From positions 439,978 through 503,977 of the forward strand of contig JAFLBL010000001.1 of assembly GCA_017303855.1 (NCBI GenBank): 64,000 nucleotides of DNA, given 5' to 3'. The stretch's first letter is position 1. Each line of letters starts with the position of its first letter. The stretch comes from Chitinophagales bacterium (lineage in GTDB: Bacteria > Bacteroidota > Bacteroidia > Chitinophagales > Chitinophagaceae). Below the pieces are notes generated by a model, which had not been told where the DNA came from, searched no databases, and saw only the letters and a program-made list of their open reading frames with translations. Of the stretch, positions 1 to 8,655 are shown one piece after another. Position numbers and translations under genes: made by a program.

Positions 1-643
1 AAAAGCGGCCGTGGATGTGCAGTTATTCGGCGCCGATGGCGTAACCGTACACCCCCGTCCGGATGAACGGCATATACGCTATGACGATGTACGCCAGATT
101 AAAAAAATCATTACCACCGAGTTTAATATTGAGGGCAACTGTACCGAACAGAAATTCGTGGACCTGGTGCTGGAAACCCAACCCGACCAGGTAACCCTGG
201 TACCCGACACCCTGGGACAACTAACCAGCGATCATGGCTGGGATACGATAAAGAACAAAAACTATCTCCGTGATATTATCAGTGTATTTAAGAAAGCAGG
301 TATACGCGTCAGCATTTTCGTAGACCCCGTTGTGGAAATGGTATCAGGTGCAGCTGAAACCGGGACTGACCGGATTGAGTTATATACGGAAGGATATGCC
401 AGGGAGTACGGAGCCGGAAGCAGGGAGCCGGGAGTCGCTCCCTATGTAGCTGCCGCTAAAAAAGCCAGGGAACTGGGTTTAGGATTAAATGCCGGTCATG
501 ATCTGGATCTGCACAACCTGCAATTCTTTAAGCAACAGATACCCTGGCTGGATGAAGTGAGTATCGGTCATGCATTGATCTGCGATGCCCTTTACCTGGG
601 ATTGGAAAACAGCATTCAGCTTTATAAAAGACAGCTGCAATAA
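1..643 (+). CDS. pdxJ: Pyridoxine 5'-phosphate synthase PdxJ, 5'-truncated by the window edge
   Basis: PdxJ condenses 1-deoxyxylulose 5-phosphate with 3-amino-2-oxopropyl phosphate to give pyridoxine 5'-phosphate, a cytoplasmic step of vitamin B6 synthesis. The frame is open from base 2, and the first readable residues (KAAVDVQLFGADGVTVHPRP) match the family about 20-25 residues after its usual start, so the true start lies outside the window. The motifs DERHIRYDDV, NIEGN, VTLVPD, RVSIFVDP, ELYTE and LNAGHDLDL are typical. Between the ELYTEGYA stretch and APYVAAAKKAREL lies GSREPGV, coded by DNA that exactly matches an intergenic repeat found elsewhere in the window (see findings). The identification is secure; only the N-terminus is missing. 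Confidence 0.95.
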   Translation, partial: KAAVDVQLFGADGVTVHPRPDERHIRYDDVRQIKKIITTEFNIEGNCTEQKFVDLVLETQPDQVTLVPDTLGQLTSDHGWDTIKNKNYLRDIISVFKKAGIRVSIFVDPVVEMVSGAAETGTDRIELYTEGYAREYGAGSREPGVAPYVAAAKKARELGLGLNAGHDLDLHNLQFFKQQIPWLDEVSIGHALICDALYLGLENSIQLYKRQLQ

Positions 644-769
644 TTTTATTACTTATACGATTATTTGGCGTATGACGAAAATCATGCCCCACCCTACCTG
701 TCGGCCCCATCTTCCGTAACCAAGGTTACATTTCCCTACTGATCAATTGTTTTCTTTTGCAGTAGCAAA

Positions 770-860
770 GAAAGTTAACAAGTTAACAGGTTGATAAGTT
801 AACGAGGAGTTTTTCTCAGTTTAAGCCTTGTCAACTTTTCAACTTATAAACCTATCAACC
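770..860. repeat. Intergenic inverted repeat, GTTGATAAGTTAAC type
   Basis: The left half contains AGTTAACAAGTTAAC followed by GGTTGATAAGTTAAC. The right half contains GTCAACTTTTCAACTTATAA and CTATCAACC, roughly its reverse complement. The right arm ends just before the ATG of the next gene, so a hairpin could form in its leader. Similar words recur at about 5521, 52700, 56830, 58910 and 60505. Confidence 0.6.
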
Positions 861-863
861 TTT

Positions 864-2555
864 ATGAAGTATATCATTATAGGCGCCGTAGCCGGGGGTG
901 CCAGTGCCGCCGCCCGTCTGAGACGGTTAAATGAAAAAGCAGAGATTGTGATTTTTGAAAAAGGAGAATATATCTCCTACGCAAACTGCGGATTGCCGTA
1001 TTATATAGGCGATGTGATCAGTGACCGGAATAAACTCTTTGTCCAGACCGCTAGCTCTTTCCGCAACCGCTTCAATATTGATGTACGCATATCCACCGAA
1101 GTAACCGGTATCAATACGGCCAATAAAACGGTCAGTGCCCGTAACCTGTTGACAGGCGAAGAATATACGGAGTCATTTGACAAACTGGTGCTTTCTCCGG
1201 GAGCGGAACCCATCCGCCCGCCCCTGCCGGGTATCGGACTGCCAGGCATTTTCACCTTAAGGAATGTTACCGATACGGATTATATCAAACAATATGTTGA
1301 CCAGCGGAAAGAAGGTCGCGCCGTAGTGATCGGGGCCGGATTTATCGGATTGGAAATGGCCGAGAACCTGCACGATCTTGGCATGCAGGTAACCATTGTG
1401 GAAATGGGCAACCAGATTCTGGCCCCGGTTGATTTCCCGGTGGCCGCCATGGCACAGCAGCATATCCGTTCAAAAGGTGTTGATTTGCGTTTAAGCAGTG
1501 CCGTTACCGGCTTTGAAAAGGAAAACGACACCCTGAACGTATTGCTGAAAGACGGCACTGTGCTGGAAGCGGATGTGGTGATCCTTTCGATAGGCGTAAA
1601 ACCCGACACCCGGCTGGCGGTTGCAGCCGGCCTGGAACAGGGGGCTGCCAGGGGTATAAAGGTCAATGAATACCTGCAAACCTCTCACCCGGATATATAT
1701 GCTGTAGGAGACGCAATTGAGTTTCCCAACCCGGTTACCGGGCAGTCCATGAATACTTACCTGGCCGGACCCGCTAACAAACAGGGACGTATAGCCGCAA
1801 ACAATATTGTACTCGGCAACAAACACAAGTATAATGGCGCCATCAATACCGCCATCGTAAAGGTATTCGACATGACGGTAGCCACGGCTGGCACCGCCAG
1901 TAAACATTTAAAAGCAGCGGGCATCAATCATATCGTGTCCACCAATCATAGCGGATCGCATGCCGGATACTATCCGGGTGCCCGGCAGATGACGATACAG
2001 ATTGCTTTTTCTCCGGAAGACGGCCGCTTATATAGTGCCCAGATTGCCGGGTATGACGGGGTGGATAAACGCATTGACATACTGGCATCGGTTATAAAAA
2101 ACAAAGGCACCATTTATGACCTCACTGAATTTGAACACGCGTACGCGCCTCCCTATTCATCTGCGAAAGACCCGGTGAATATGGCCGGCTTTATTGCCGA
2201 AAACATACTGCAGGACCGGTTGAATATTTTTTACTGGAATGACCTGGGTGACAGTGACGACAACAGCTATCTGCTGGATGTAAGAACGGTAAAAGAATTT
2301 GAAGCCGGGCATATTGCAGGTGCGGTGAATATACCTGTAGATGAAATCCGGCAACGCTTACACGAAATACCCAAAGCACAACGGATTGACATTTATTGCG
2401 AAGCCGGTCTGCGCGGTTACCTGGCCAACCGGATACTCCGGCAAAACGGATTTAATGAAGTATTCAATCTGTCTGGCGGCTATGTATTGTGGAATGCCTG
2501 TACAAAAGAATCAGCCACAATCCAACCAGTTCAGCAAACGGTAGCTAACGCGTAG
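864..2555 (+). CDS. CoA-disulfide-reductase-like FAD/NAD(P) oxidoreductase with C-terminal rhodanese domain
   Basis: A 563-residue flavoprotein of the pyridine nucleotide-disulfide reductase class, CoADR-rhodanese type. Family members reduce CoA disulfide, CoA persulfide or polysulfide with NAD(P)H. Visible: the N-terminal FAD-binding GAVAGGASAAARLRR (about 7-21), the single redox cysteine at position 42 in SYANCGLPYY, a second dinucleotide fold VVIGAGFIGLEMAENL (about 153-168), the FAD motif IYAVGDAIE, and a C-terminal rhodanese domain (from about 466) with active-site loop CEAGLRG at about Cys512. I chose ATG 864. An in-frame TTG at 828 would add 12 residues coded by the repeat just upstream and is unlikely. 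The exact substrate cannot be read from sequence; a role in sulfane sulfur handling is inference. Confidence 0.9.
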   Translation: MKYIIIGAVAGGASAAARLRRLNEKAEIVIFEKGEYISYANCGLPYYIGDVISDRNKLFVQTASSFRNRFNIDVRISTEVTGINTANKTVSARNLLTGEEYTESFDKLVLSPGAEPIRPPLPGIGLPGIFTLRNVTDTDYIKQYVDQRKEGRAVVIGAGFIGLEMAENLHDLGMQVTIVEMGNQILAPVDFPVAAMAQQHIRSKGVDLRLSSAVTGFEKENDTLNVLLKDGTVLEADVVILSIGVKPDTRLAVAAGLEQGAARGIKVNEYLQTSHPDIYAVGDAIEFPNPVTGQSMNTYLAGPANKQGRIAANNIVLGNKHKYNGAINTAIVKVFDMTVATAGTASKHLKAAGINHIVSTNHSGSHAGYYPGARQMTIQIAFSPEDGRLYSAQIAGYDGVDKRIDILASVIKNKGTIYDLTEFEHAYAPPYSSAKDPVNMAGFIAENILQDRLNIFYWNDLGDSDDNSYLLDVRTVKEFEAGHIAGAVNIPVDEIRQRLHEIPKAQRIDIYCEAGLRGYLANRILRQNGFNEVFNLSGGYVLWNACTKESATIQPVQQTVANA

Positions 2556-2560
2556 GTGTA

Positions 2561-3472
2561 TCAGGCTTCTGCTTTTAAAAATGTCAAAAGGCTCTCCCTG
2601 TCATTCGGGGAAAACCAATTGATCCCGGGATCTTTTCTGAACCAGGTAAGTTGTCGTTTGGCATACTGACGGGTATGTGTTTTTATCGCCTCAATAGCCT
2701 GTTCCCTGGATATTTTCCCGTCTATAAAATCAATGAGTTCACTGTAACCAACGGTCTGCAATGCATTGAGCTGACTGTAAGGATAAAGTGAGCGCACTTC
2801 ATCTTCCAATCCGGCCAGTATCATCTGCTCCACCCGTTGATGAATCTGATGATGCAATATTTCTTTTGGCAATTCCAGGCCGATCTTAATGACCCTGAAA
2901 TTCCGCATTGCTTTTCGGCCGGTACGGTATTCCAGGATACTTTTGCCCGTTGACAGGCAGACTTCCAAGGCACGTATACAGCGTTGGGGATTCTTTATCT
3001 CACCACTGGCAAAAAAATCAGGATCCTGTTCTTTGATCGCCTGTTGCAGCCAGGCCATTCCCTTCTCCTCATACGCCTGTATCACTTGTTGCCGGATAAT
3101 CGGATCAATCTCAGGTATCAGATCCAGGCCCTCACAAAATGCCTTGATATACAGACCTGTTCCACCCACCATGATTACTTGGTCATGCTGTTGAAAGAGT
3201 TCATCCACTTTTGACAGTGCATAAGCTTCAAAAGTTGCGGCCGTCACATCTTCATGAATACTGTGCGAGGCAATAAAATGATGGGCAACCGTAGCCAGTT
3301 CAGTGACAGAGGGACGGGCCACACCAATCGACATTTCGCGGAAACACTGCCGGCTGTCGGCTGAAATAATCTCCGTTTTATACGCCAATGCAAGCTGTAT
3401 CGCCACGGCGGTTTTACCGGAGGCAGTAGGTCCGGTAACAAGAATAACTGTTTTGGGGCTGTTGTTTTTCAA
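2561..3472 (-). CDS. miaA: tRNA dimethylallyltransferase MiaA
   Basis: Transfers a dimethylallyl group to N6 of adenine 37 in tRNAs reading UNN codons. The 303-residue length is normal. Visible: P-loop GPTASGKT at about 14-21, the substrate motif SADSRQCFREMSIG, GGTGLYIKAF, and the C-terminal TRQYAKRQLTWFRKDP. The start is a TTG placed directly after the TAA of the upstream gene with no spacer, and no ATG or GTG precedes the P-loop, so translational coupling to that gene is likely. It is part of a leftward run with other tRNA genes (CCA-adding enzyme, TsaC-like). Identification is secure; the TTG start is inferred from position. Confidence 0.95.
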   Translation of the reverse strand: MKNNSPKTVILVTGPTASGKTAVAIQLALAYKTEIISADSRQCFREMSIGVARPSVTELATVAHHFIASHSIHEDVTAATFEAYALSKVDELFQQHDQVIMVGGTGLYIKAFCEGLDLIPEIDPIIRQQVIQAYEEKGMAWLQQAIKEQDPDFFASGEIKNPQRCIRALEVCLSTGKSILEYRTGRKAMRNFRVIKIGLELPKEILHHQIHQRVEQMILAGLEDEVRSLYPYSQLNALQTVGYSELIDFIDGKISREQAIEAIKTHTRQYAKRQLTWFRKDPGINWFSPNDRESLLTFLKAEA

Positions 3473-4033
3473 TTATACCTCTTCTTCATCGCCGGCAGAA
3501 CCTTCATCCATGGCTACATCTTCCCCTTCCTCATCTTTTTCACCAAATCCCTCACCCACCTGGGTCAGATCGTATTTTTCTTCAATGTCGGCAAATTTCT
3601 CACCCAATAAACCTTTGGTACCGTATTGGCTAGGCGCAATGCCTTCCGTACGCACCACCGCTGGATAAGTGAGCTTTGGATTTTCTTCCTTAGAAACATT
3701 AATCAGTTCCACCAGGAAGCCCCAGTTTTTATTGAAATCGTAGAGATAAATGAACCGCTGGTTGGGGTCACGGATTTCCGAGCCGATGGTAGTATCCGCC
3801 ATAATCAGAGGCGGTGCTTTATATTCCTTATCATAGGCTTCCAGGGATATTTCCCGGCCTCTCAGCCAATGATCATTGCTGCGAAAAAAAGTAGCTTTAT
3901 GTTTATTGTCAAATTCGTATGCTTTCAGAATAACATCGTGCAGGTCCTTAAAGGTCTGTGTATGACGGATGGCCACGTCACGGTAAACGCTCTCATCCTC
4001 TTCGAAATAGATCCTGAATTTTAAAATAGCCAT
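3473..4033 (-). CDS. pRiA4b ORF-3-like (IS1096 TnpR-like) family protein
   Basis: A protein of about 186 residues beginning MAILKFRIYFEEDESVYRDV, typical of the plasmid pRiA4b ORF-3-like family (also labelled IS1096 passenger TnpR-like). Its biochemical role is not established to my knowledge. In frame, another ATG lies two codons earlier (base 4039). The body contains YEFDNKHKATFFRSNDHW and FIYLYDFNKNWGFLVELI, and the last 30 or so residues are strongly acidic (EKDEEGEDVAMDEGSAGDEE), probably disordered. Its stop codon touches the miaA TTG start, so the two are almost surely cotranscribed. Nothing nearby suggests a live transposon; the family name is historical. Confidence 0.85.
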   Translation of the reverse strand: MAILKFRIYFEEDESVYRDVAIRHTQTFKDLHDVILKAYEFDNKHKATFFRSNDHWLRGREISLEAYDKEYKAPPLIMADTTIGSEIRDPNQRFIYLYDFNKNWGFLVELINVSKEENPKLTYPAVVRTEGIAPSQYGTKGLLGEKFADIEEKYDLTQVGEGFGEKDEEGEDVAMDEGSAGDEEEV

Positions 4034-4082
4034 ATACAAATTTAAGACTTCTCCCTGTCAGCGGGAATTTTTACCGGTTGAT

Positions 4083-5504
4083 TTATTTTACTGATTTTAG
4101 TCCCATCTCCGCCGCTTTTTGCAGCATAAAGGCGAAAGCCGCTTCATAAGTATTGGGTATCACGCCGTCCAGCATCGCGTCTTTTAAGGCATCCTTGATC
4201 TGTCCTACCGGTTTGGAGGGTGGAAGTCCGAATGTTTCCATGATCAGTTCACCGGTAATGGGCGGTTGCCAGTTACGTATATGGTCTTTTTCCTCCACTT
4301 CCCGGCAACGCTGACGAACCAGCTGAAAATTCTCCAGGAACCGTTTCACTTTATGTTTATTCTTTGACGTAATATCCGCTTCACATAAAAGCATCAATGC
4401 GTCAAAATCTTCACCGGCATCAAACAACAGCCTTCGGATAGCGGAATCCGTGATATTTTCTTTTGTTACGCTGATGGGCCGCAAATGTAATTCCACCAGT
4501 TTTTTTACCAGCCGCATTTTCTCATTTTGCGGCAGTTTCAGCTTGGCGAATATTTTCGGCACCATTCGTCCACCCAGGGCCTCATGCCCGTGAAAAGTCC
4601 AGCCATGACCGGTTTCAAACCGTTTGGTAGCCGGTTTGGCTATATCATGCAAAATGGCGGCCCAACGCAACCACAGATCGTTGGAATGCTGAGACAGGTT
4701 GTCCAGCACCTGAAGGGTATGATAAAAATTATCCTTATGCCCTACCCCGTCTTTGTATTCAGCACCGGCCAGTTCCACCAGCGGCGGAAAGATCAGTTCC
4801 AGTAACCCGCTCTTATATAATAAATCAAATCCAACCGATGGCTTAGGTGCCAGGATTATTTTATTCAGCTCATCCGTGATACGTTCCTGTGAAATGATCC
4901 GGATACGGTGCGCATGATCAATGATGCCCTGCCAGGTATTTTCTTCGATCGCAAATCCAAGCTGTGTGGCAAAACGGATTCCCCGCATCATCCGTAGCGG
5001 ATCGTCACTGAATGTTTTCGCAGGGGCTAAAGGTGTTTTAATGATTTTAGCTGCAAGGTCGGCCAGACCATTAAACGGATCCACCAGTTTGCCAAAATCA
5101 TCTTTATTCAGGCTGATGGCAAGTGCATTGATGGTAAAATCACGACGATCCTGATCGTCGGATATACTACCAGCTTCCACGGCCGGTTTACGCGAGTCCT
5201 CACTATAACTTTCTTTCCGGGCACCCACAAACTCAAGATCAAATTCCCGGTCAACCCGGATATGTGCGGTACCAAAATTTTTAAAATAATCTACCTGTGG
5301 TGCCGGATTGAACCTGGCTGCCACGGCATGGGCCAATGCAATCCCGTCACCCACACATACAAAGTCAGCATCTTTTGTTGCCCGTCCAAGTATCTTATCC
5401 CGCACAAATCCTCCTACCAGGTAGGTTTCCACCCCCAGTGCTTCCGCTGCCGCGCCTACTTTGTTGATGTAAAATAATTCTTTGTCTGTACAGTTAATGT
5501 CCAT
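4083..5504 (-). CDS. CCA tRNA nucleotidyltransferase with HD domain
   Basis: A class II nucleotidyltransferase that builds or repairs the 3' CCA of tRNA. About 473 residues from the ATG at 5504; a TTG three codons upstream is less likely. Visible: the G-loop LVGGFVRD (about 29-36) and catalytic acidic pair in KDADFV, RRDFTINALA, LRMMRGIRFATQLGF (flexible-arm region), and a C-terminal HD domain with ILHDIAKP and FHGHEALGG. The HD domain could add phosphatase or phosphodiesterase activity, as in some relatives. The tRNA-Leu in this window does not encode its CCA, so the organism depends on such an enzyme. Poly(A) polymerase I is the main alternative, but the Bacteroidota context favours CCA addition. 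Confidence 0.9.
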   Translation of the reverse strand: MDINCTDKELFYINKVGAAAEALGVETYLVGGFVRDKILGRATKDADFVCVGDGIALAHAVAARFNPAPQVDYFKNFGTAHIRVDREFDLEFVGARKESYSEDSRKPAVEAGSISDDQDRRDFTINALAISLNKDDFGKLVDPFNGLADLAAKIIKTPLAPAKTFSDDPLRMMRGIRFATQLGFAIEENTWQGIIDHAHRIRIISQERITDELNKIILAPKPSVGFDLLYKSGLLELIFPPLVELAGAEYKDGVGHKDNFYHTLQVLDNLSQHSNDLWLRWAAILHDIAKPATKRFETGHGWTFHGHEALGGRMVPKIFAKLKLPQNEKMRLVKKLVELHLRPISVTKENITDSAIRRLLFDAGEDFDALMLLCEADITSKNKHKVKRFLENFQLVRQRCREVEEKDHIRNWQPPITGELIMETFGLPPSKPVGQIKDALKDAMLDGVIPNTYEAAFAFMLQKAAEMGLKSVK

Positions 5505-5520
5505 GCGGAGCAAAGGTAAT

Positions 5521-5592
5521 TGGTTGAAAGGTTGAAAAGTTTAGTTGTTGAGATGTTTAGTTGTTGAGATGTTTAGGGTTTAGGTTTTGAGA
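5521..5592. repeat. Intergenic repeat of GTTGAAAGGTTGAAAAG and TTAGTTGTTGAGATGTTTAG words
   Basis: Just upstream of the CCA-adding enzyme. It starts with two GGTTGAAA units and continues with two tandem copies of TTTAGTTGTTGAGATG. The same words recur at 28.2, 37.7, 38.4, 52.6, 59.0 and 60.5 kb. Confidence 0.65.
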
Positions 5593-5654
5593 AGGAAGCC
5601 TTTCGGTTTTGAAATGCTTACGAACGACTATTGACTACATGCAATAGACTGCAA

Positions 5655-6221
5655 TCAGGGTCTGAGTACCACAACTTTTCCTCCCTCCCATTTTATCAGC
5701 TTCGAAGGCATAGCTCTTTCTTCATCCGTTTGCCGGTAGTTTACGATATAGTCCACGCCATTTTTAATTTCATTGGAAATAGCGGAAAAAACCGGGGCGG
5801 GGGGCTGACCGGAGAGATTGGCCGATGTGGAAACAACCGGTTTGCGAAATCGCTTCAGCAGGTGTTTGCAAAATGGCTCTTCACAGATACGTATGGCGAT
5901 ACTGCCGTCTTCACTGATCAGGTTATCGGCGAGACCAATTGCCCCTTCATAGACAACGGTGGTCGGACGTTCCTGCTCCTGCAGATAATCAAACAGGCTG
6001 AGATCAGGGCCGGATACATATTTCAGGATTTCACGTTCGTCGGGAACCAGCACGATCATGGCTTTTTTATCCGGTCTTTGTTTCAATGCATACACTTTAG
6101 CCACTGCGGCTTCATTGGTTGCATCACACCCGATACCCCATACCGTATCTGTCGGATACAATAACAGGCCGCCGTTGTGCAGCACTTTTAAACTCTCCAC
6201 GATATCCTGTTCAAAATCCAT
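5655..6221 (-). CDS. L-threonylcarbamoyladenylate synthase, Sua5/YciO/YrdC/YwlC family
   Basis: A 188-residue single YrdC-like domain. Such enzymes make threonylcarbamoyl-AMP from threonine, bicarbonate and ATP for the t6A37 modification of ANN-decoding tRNAs. Visible: LLYPTDTVWGIGCDATNE (about 20-37), the KQRPDKKAMIVLV substrate loop, SEDGSIAIRI, and KPVVSTSANLSGQPP. It lacks the extra C-terminal Sua5 domain, so it is TsaC-like in length. Its ATG shares one base with the stop codon of the upstream glycosyltransferase (TAATG), indicating translational coupling. YciO-type relatives of uncertain role are the alternative, but the motifs and tRNA-gene neighbours favour TsaC function. Confidence 0.88.
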   Translation of the reverse strand: MDFEQDIVESLKVLHNGGLLLYPTDTVWGIGCDATNEAAVAKVYALKQRPDKKAMIVLVPDEREILKYVSGPDLSLFDYLQEQERPTTVVYEGAIGLADNLISEDGSIAIRICEEPFCKHLLKRFRKPVVSTSANLSGQPPAPVFSAISNEIKNGVDYIVNYRQTDEERAMPSKLIKWEGGKVVVLRP

Positions 6222-7369
6222 TATATAGTTTTATATATTTCATAAACGGCCGCGGCACATTTTAGCTGACTGAATCCCTGAGCATACAGCCATCCTTTCT
6301 CCCGGAGTGAAGCCGCATATTCGGGCTCCGATTTTATTTTCAACATGGCGGCAGCTATTTCATCCGCCTTAGCGGGATCCACATAATGTGCACCCGGACC
6401 ACCGGCTTCAGGCAGGCAGGAAACATTTGATGTAATTACAGGGAGCCGGCTCCAGAGCGCTTCCAAAACCGGTATGCCAAATCCTTCAAAAAAAGAAGGA
6501 TAGATCATTGCTATGGCCGATTGATAAATGGCCGGGAACACTGCAGCTGAACGGAATTCACTGGAAGAACGGGCCTTTTCCTGTTCAGATAAAAAGATCA
6601 CTTTATGCTCCAATCCCTGTTGCTTTACAAAATCCTTAACCTGTTGTTTGTAAGTACTGCCATCACCGATCACCACGAGCGGAATCTGCAGGTCATTGCG
6701 CAGCAGGAACAGCGCTTTGCAGATATTCAACAGGTTTTTTCGTTCAATCAGTGACCCCACATAGAGGAAGAACTGATCAGGGAGTCCGTACTGTTTTTTC
6801 ACCCGATGTTTTTCTTCCTCCGGCACTACAGTGGCAAAAGCCGGATTACAGCTCTGGTAACAAACCGAAATTTTATCGCCGGAAGTGCCATAGAAATCCA
6901 TGATATCCCGTTTGGTTTGCTCACTGATAGCAATCACTTTATCCGCGTGTGCGCAGGCGTACCTGAATTTTTTTGAATAAATTTTTACATCAATCGGATT
7001 ATATTGCTCCGGGTGCCGTTCATGTATCAGGTCATGGATGGTTACGACTGATTTTATCCCGGTATCCTGTATGCCCACCGGAATTTCATGGCTTAGTCCG
7101 TGATAGCAGTCAATCTTCCATTTTTTCAGGTCTTTTATTACCCAACTGCTGCGCCAGGCAGAACTGAACAACCGGTTGATAAGACCGGAGGGTTGTATTT
7201 CATGTAAATGGGGGCCGGCGAGCGTAAATGTATCTGACGCTTTCGGATTGAACAGGAAATACTCATGTTCAGGAAAATAATCCGCCAGCGAACGGATCAG
7301 GGTCCGGCTGTAATGTCCCAGTCCCGTGCCATTATGAAATGCCCGTTTTGCATCAAACCCAATGTTCAT
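6221..7369 (-). CDS. Glycosyltransferase family 4 (GT-B fold)
   Basis: A 382-residue GT-B retaining glycosyltransferase. The N-terminus MNIGFDAKRAFHNGTGLGHY carries the Gly-rich acceptor loop of this group. The middle has YVGSLIERKNLLNICKAL. The C-terminal half has IYPSFFEGFGIPVLEALWS, the E-x7-E region that binds the nucleotide-sugar donor, and PEAGGPGAHYVDP. No signal peptide or membrane helix is evident, so it probably acts on the cytoplasmic side in cell-surface glycan assembly (inference). Donor and acceptor cannot be told from sequence. It is the first gene of an overlapping pair with the TsaC-like gene, with no obvious functional link. Confidence 0.85.
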   Translation of the reverse strand: MNIGFDAKRAFHNGTGLGHYSRTLIRSLADYFPEHEYFLFNPKASDTFTLAGPHLHEIQPSGLINRLFSSAWRSSWVIKDLKKWKIDCYHGLSHEIPVGIQDTGIKSVVTIHDLIHERHPEQYNPIDVKIYSKKFRYACAHADKVIAISEQTKRDIMDFYGTSGDKISVCYQSCNPAFATVVPEEEKHRVKKQYGLPDQFFLYVGSLIERKNLLNICKALFLLRNDLQIPLVVIGDGSTYKQQVKDFVKQQGLEHKVIFLSEQEKARSSSEFRSAAVFPAIYQSAIAMIYPSFFEGFGIPVLEALWSRLPVITSNVSCLPEAGGPGAHYVDPAKADEIAAAMLKIKSEPEYAASLREKGWLYAQGFSQLKCAAAVYEIYKTI

Positions 7370-7487
7370 GGGGCAAAGATAACCCCTGAACCAACCCGTT
7401 TTCTGATTTCAGACGCACATTCCCTTATCACCAATACAGTTTACCCAATCCTCATTTAGCTTATTTTCGCAGCAAATCTCAACAACA

Positions 7488-8294
7488 ATGAAAGAACTGA
7501 TTCTGGAAGCATGGGCCAACCGCGAATTATTGAAAGAAACCAAATATACTGATGCGGTAAGAGCCGTGATAGAAGAAGTGGATAAGGGCCGGTTGCGGAC
7601 AGCTTCCCCGGTTGAACATGGATGGGAAGTAAATGAATGGGTGAAACAGGCCATCCTGATGTATTTCGGGATTCAGCAGATGCAGACCTGGGACCTGGCA
7701 CCTTTTGAGTTTTATGATAAAATGTTGCTCAAAAAGAATTACAAGGAACTGGGTGTAAGAGCCGTGCCGCATGCCGTTGCCCGTTATGGAGCTTACCTGG
7801 CCAAAAATGTGGTCCTTATGCCGTCATATGTAAATATCGGTGCTTATGTGGATGAAGGAACCATGGTGGACACCTGGGCCACTGTGGGTAGTTGCGCTCA
7901 AATCGGCAAAGGGGTGCACCTGAGCGGAGGTGTGGGTATTGGTGGCGTGCTGGAACCCTTGCAGGCCTCACCGGTGATCATTGAAGACGGTTGTTTCATC
8001 GGAAGCCGTTGTATTGTGGTGGAGGGTGTACTAGTCGAAAAAGAAGCCGTATTAGGCGCGAATGTCGTACTTACACAGTCTACCAAAATCATCGACGTGA
8101 GTGGCCCGGTGGCTTTTGAAATGCGTGGACGCGTACCAGCCCGCAGTGTGGTAATCCCCGGATCATATACAAAGAAATTTCCTGCCGGAGAATACGGAGT
8201 AGGTTGTGCCCTGATCATCGGTCAGCGTAAACCCAGCACAGATCTGAAGACCAGTCTGAATGACGCGTTGAGGGATTTTAATGTGAGCGTATAA
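7488..8294 (+). CDS. dapD: 2,3,4,5-tetrahydropyridine-2,6-dicarboxylate N-succinyltransferase DapD
   Basis: DapD succinylates tetrahydrodipicolinate with succinyl-CoA in the succinylase branch of lysine/diaminopimelate synthesis. The 268-residue length fits. Visible: an N-terminal helical domain (to about residue 95), then a left-handed beta-helix of hexapeptide repeats (VLMPSYVNIGAYVDEGTMVD, GSCAQIGKGVHLSGGVGIGG), the loop VLEPLQASPVIIEDGCFIGS, and the end LIIGQRKPSTDLK. It stands alone here; dapB of the same pathway lies near 25.7 kb as a separate unit. The ATG at 7488 is preceded by an A-rich leader without a strong Shine-Dalgarno, as is usual in this phylum. Confidence 0.96.
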   Translation: MKELILEAWANRELLKETKYTDAVRAVIEEVDKGRLRTASPVEHGWEVNEWVKQAILMYFGIQQMQTWDLAPFEFYDKMLLKKNYKELGVRAVPHAVARYGAYLAKNVVLMPSYVNIGAYVDEGTMVDTWATVGSCAQIGKGVHLSGGVGIGGVLEPLQASPVIIEDGCFIGSRCIVVEGVLVEKEAVLGANVVLTQSTKIIDVSGPVAFEMRGRVPARSVVIPGSYTKKFPAGEYGVGCALIIGQRKPSTDLKTSLNDALRDFNVSV

Positions 8295-8381
8295 AGAGGA
8301 TTAGCAAATTTGCATATTAGCCAATTAGCAGATGTACTGATCCCGATAAGCAGATATAGCAAGAAAATGAATTTTTTTCTT

Positions 8382-8409
8382 TTTGGAATAGGATCATTCC
8401 GTATATTTG
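8382..8409 (+). promoter_or_regulatory. Bacteroidota-type promoter of tRNA-Leu
   Basis: A TTTG (8382-8385) and a perfect TATATTTG matching TAnnTTTG (8402-8409) are 16 bases apart. The predicted start lies about 8-10 bases before the mature tRNA 5' end. The spacing is slightly short of the usual range. Confidence 0.65.
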
Positions 8410-8425
8410 CAGCCCCAAATGGGAC

Positions 8426-8509
8426 GCCCGGGTGGCGAAATTGGTAGACGCACCGTCTTCAGGTGGCGGCGTTCGAAAGGATGTGCTGGTTCGAATCCAG
8501 TCCCGGGCA
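8426..8509 (+). tRNA. tRNA-Leu (anticodon CAG)
   Basis: An 84-nt class II tRNA. The acceptor stem pairs GCCCGGG (8426-8432) with CCCGGGC (8502-8508), with A as discriminator base. The D-arm carries AAATTGGTAGACGC. The anticodon stem CCGTC/GGCGG encloses loop TTCAGGT with anticodon CAG at 8460-8462. There is a long variable arm, and the T-arm contains GGTTCGAATCC. The CCA end is not encoded (the genome reads CAA after the discriminator). Confidence 0.95.
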
Positions 8510-8515
8510 CAAAGA

Positions 8516-8547
8516 CCCTGACACGATAGTGTCGGGGTTTTTTATTT
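8516..8547 (+). terminator. Rho-independent terminator of tRNA-Leu
   Basis: CCCTGACAC pairs with GTGTCGGGG (9 bp, one G-T) around a GATA loop, followed by TTTTTTATTT, starting 7 bases after the tRNA end. Confidence 0.85.
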
Positions 8548-8655
8548 GGCAGCGTTGCAAACTTGTTTGCATAAGCGGACAAATAAAAAATCCCGGGGAC
8601 GGCGATAGCCGGACAGGGAATTTGGGTAAGACCAACTTATCAGGATCACGATAGT

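Noticed and set aside
1001..1666. Minus-strand open frames antisense to the CoA-disulfide-reductase-like gene
   Set aside because: The forward frame has a full family match and the antisense products have no recognisable domain or start context.
3473..4033. Insertion sequence suggested by the IS1096-type family name
   Set aside because: There is no transposase or terminal repeat; the family is a common chromosomal one next to miaA.
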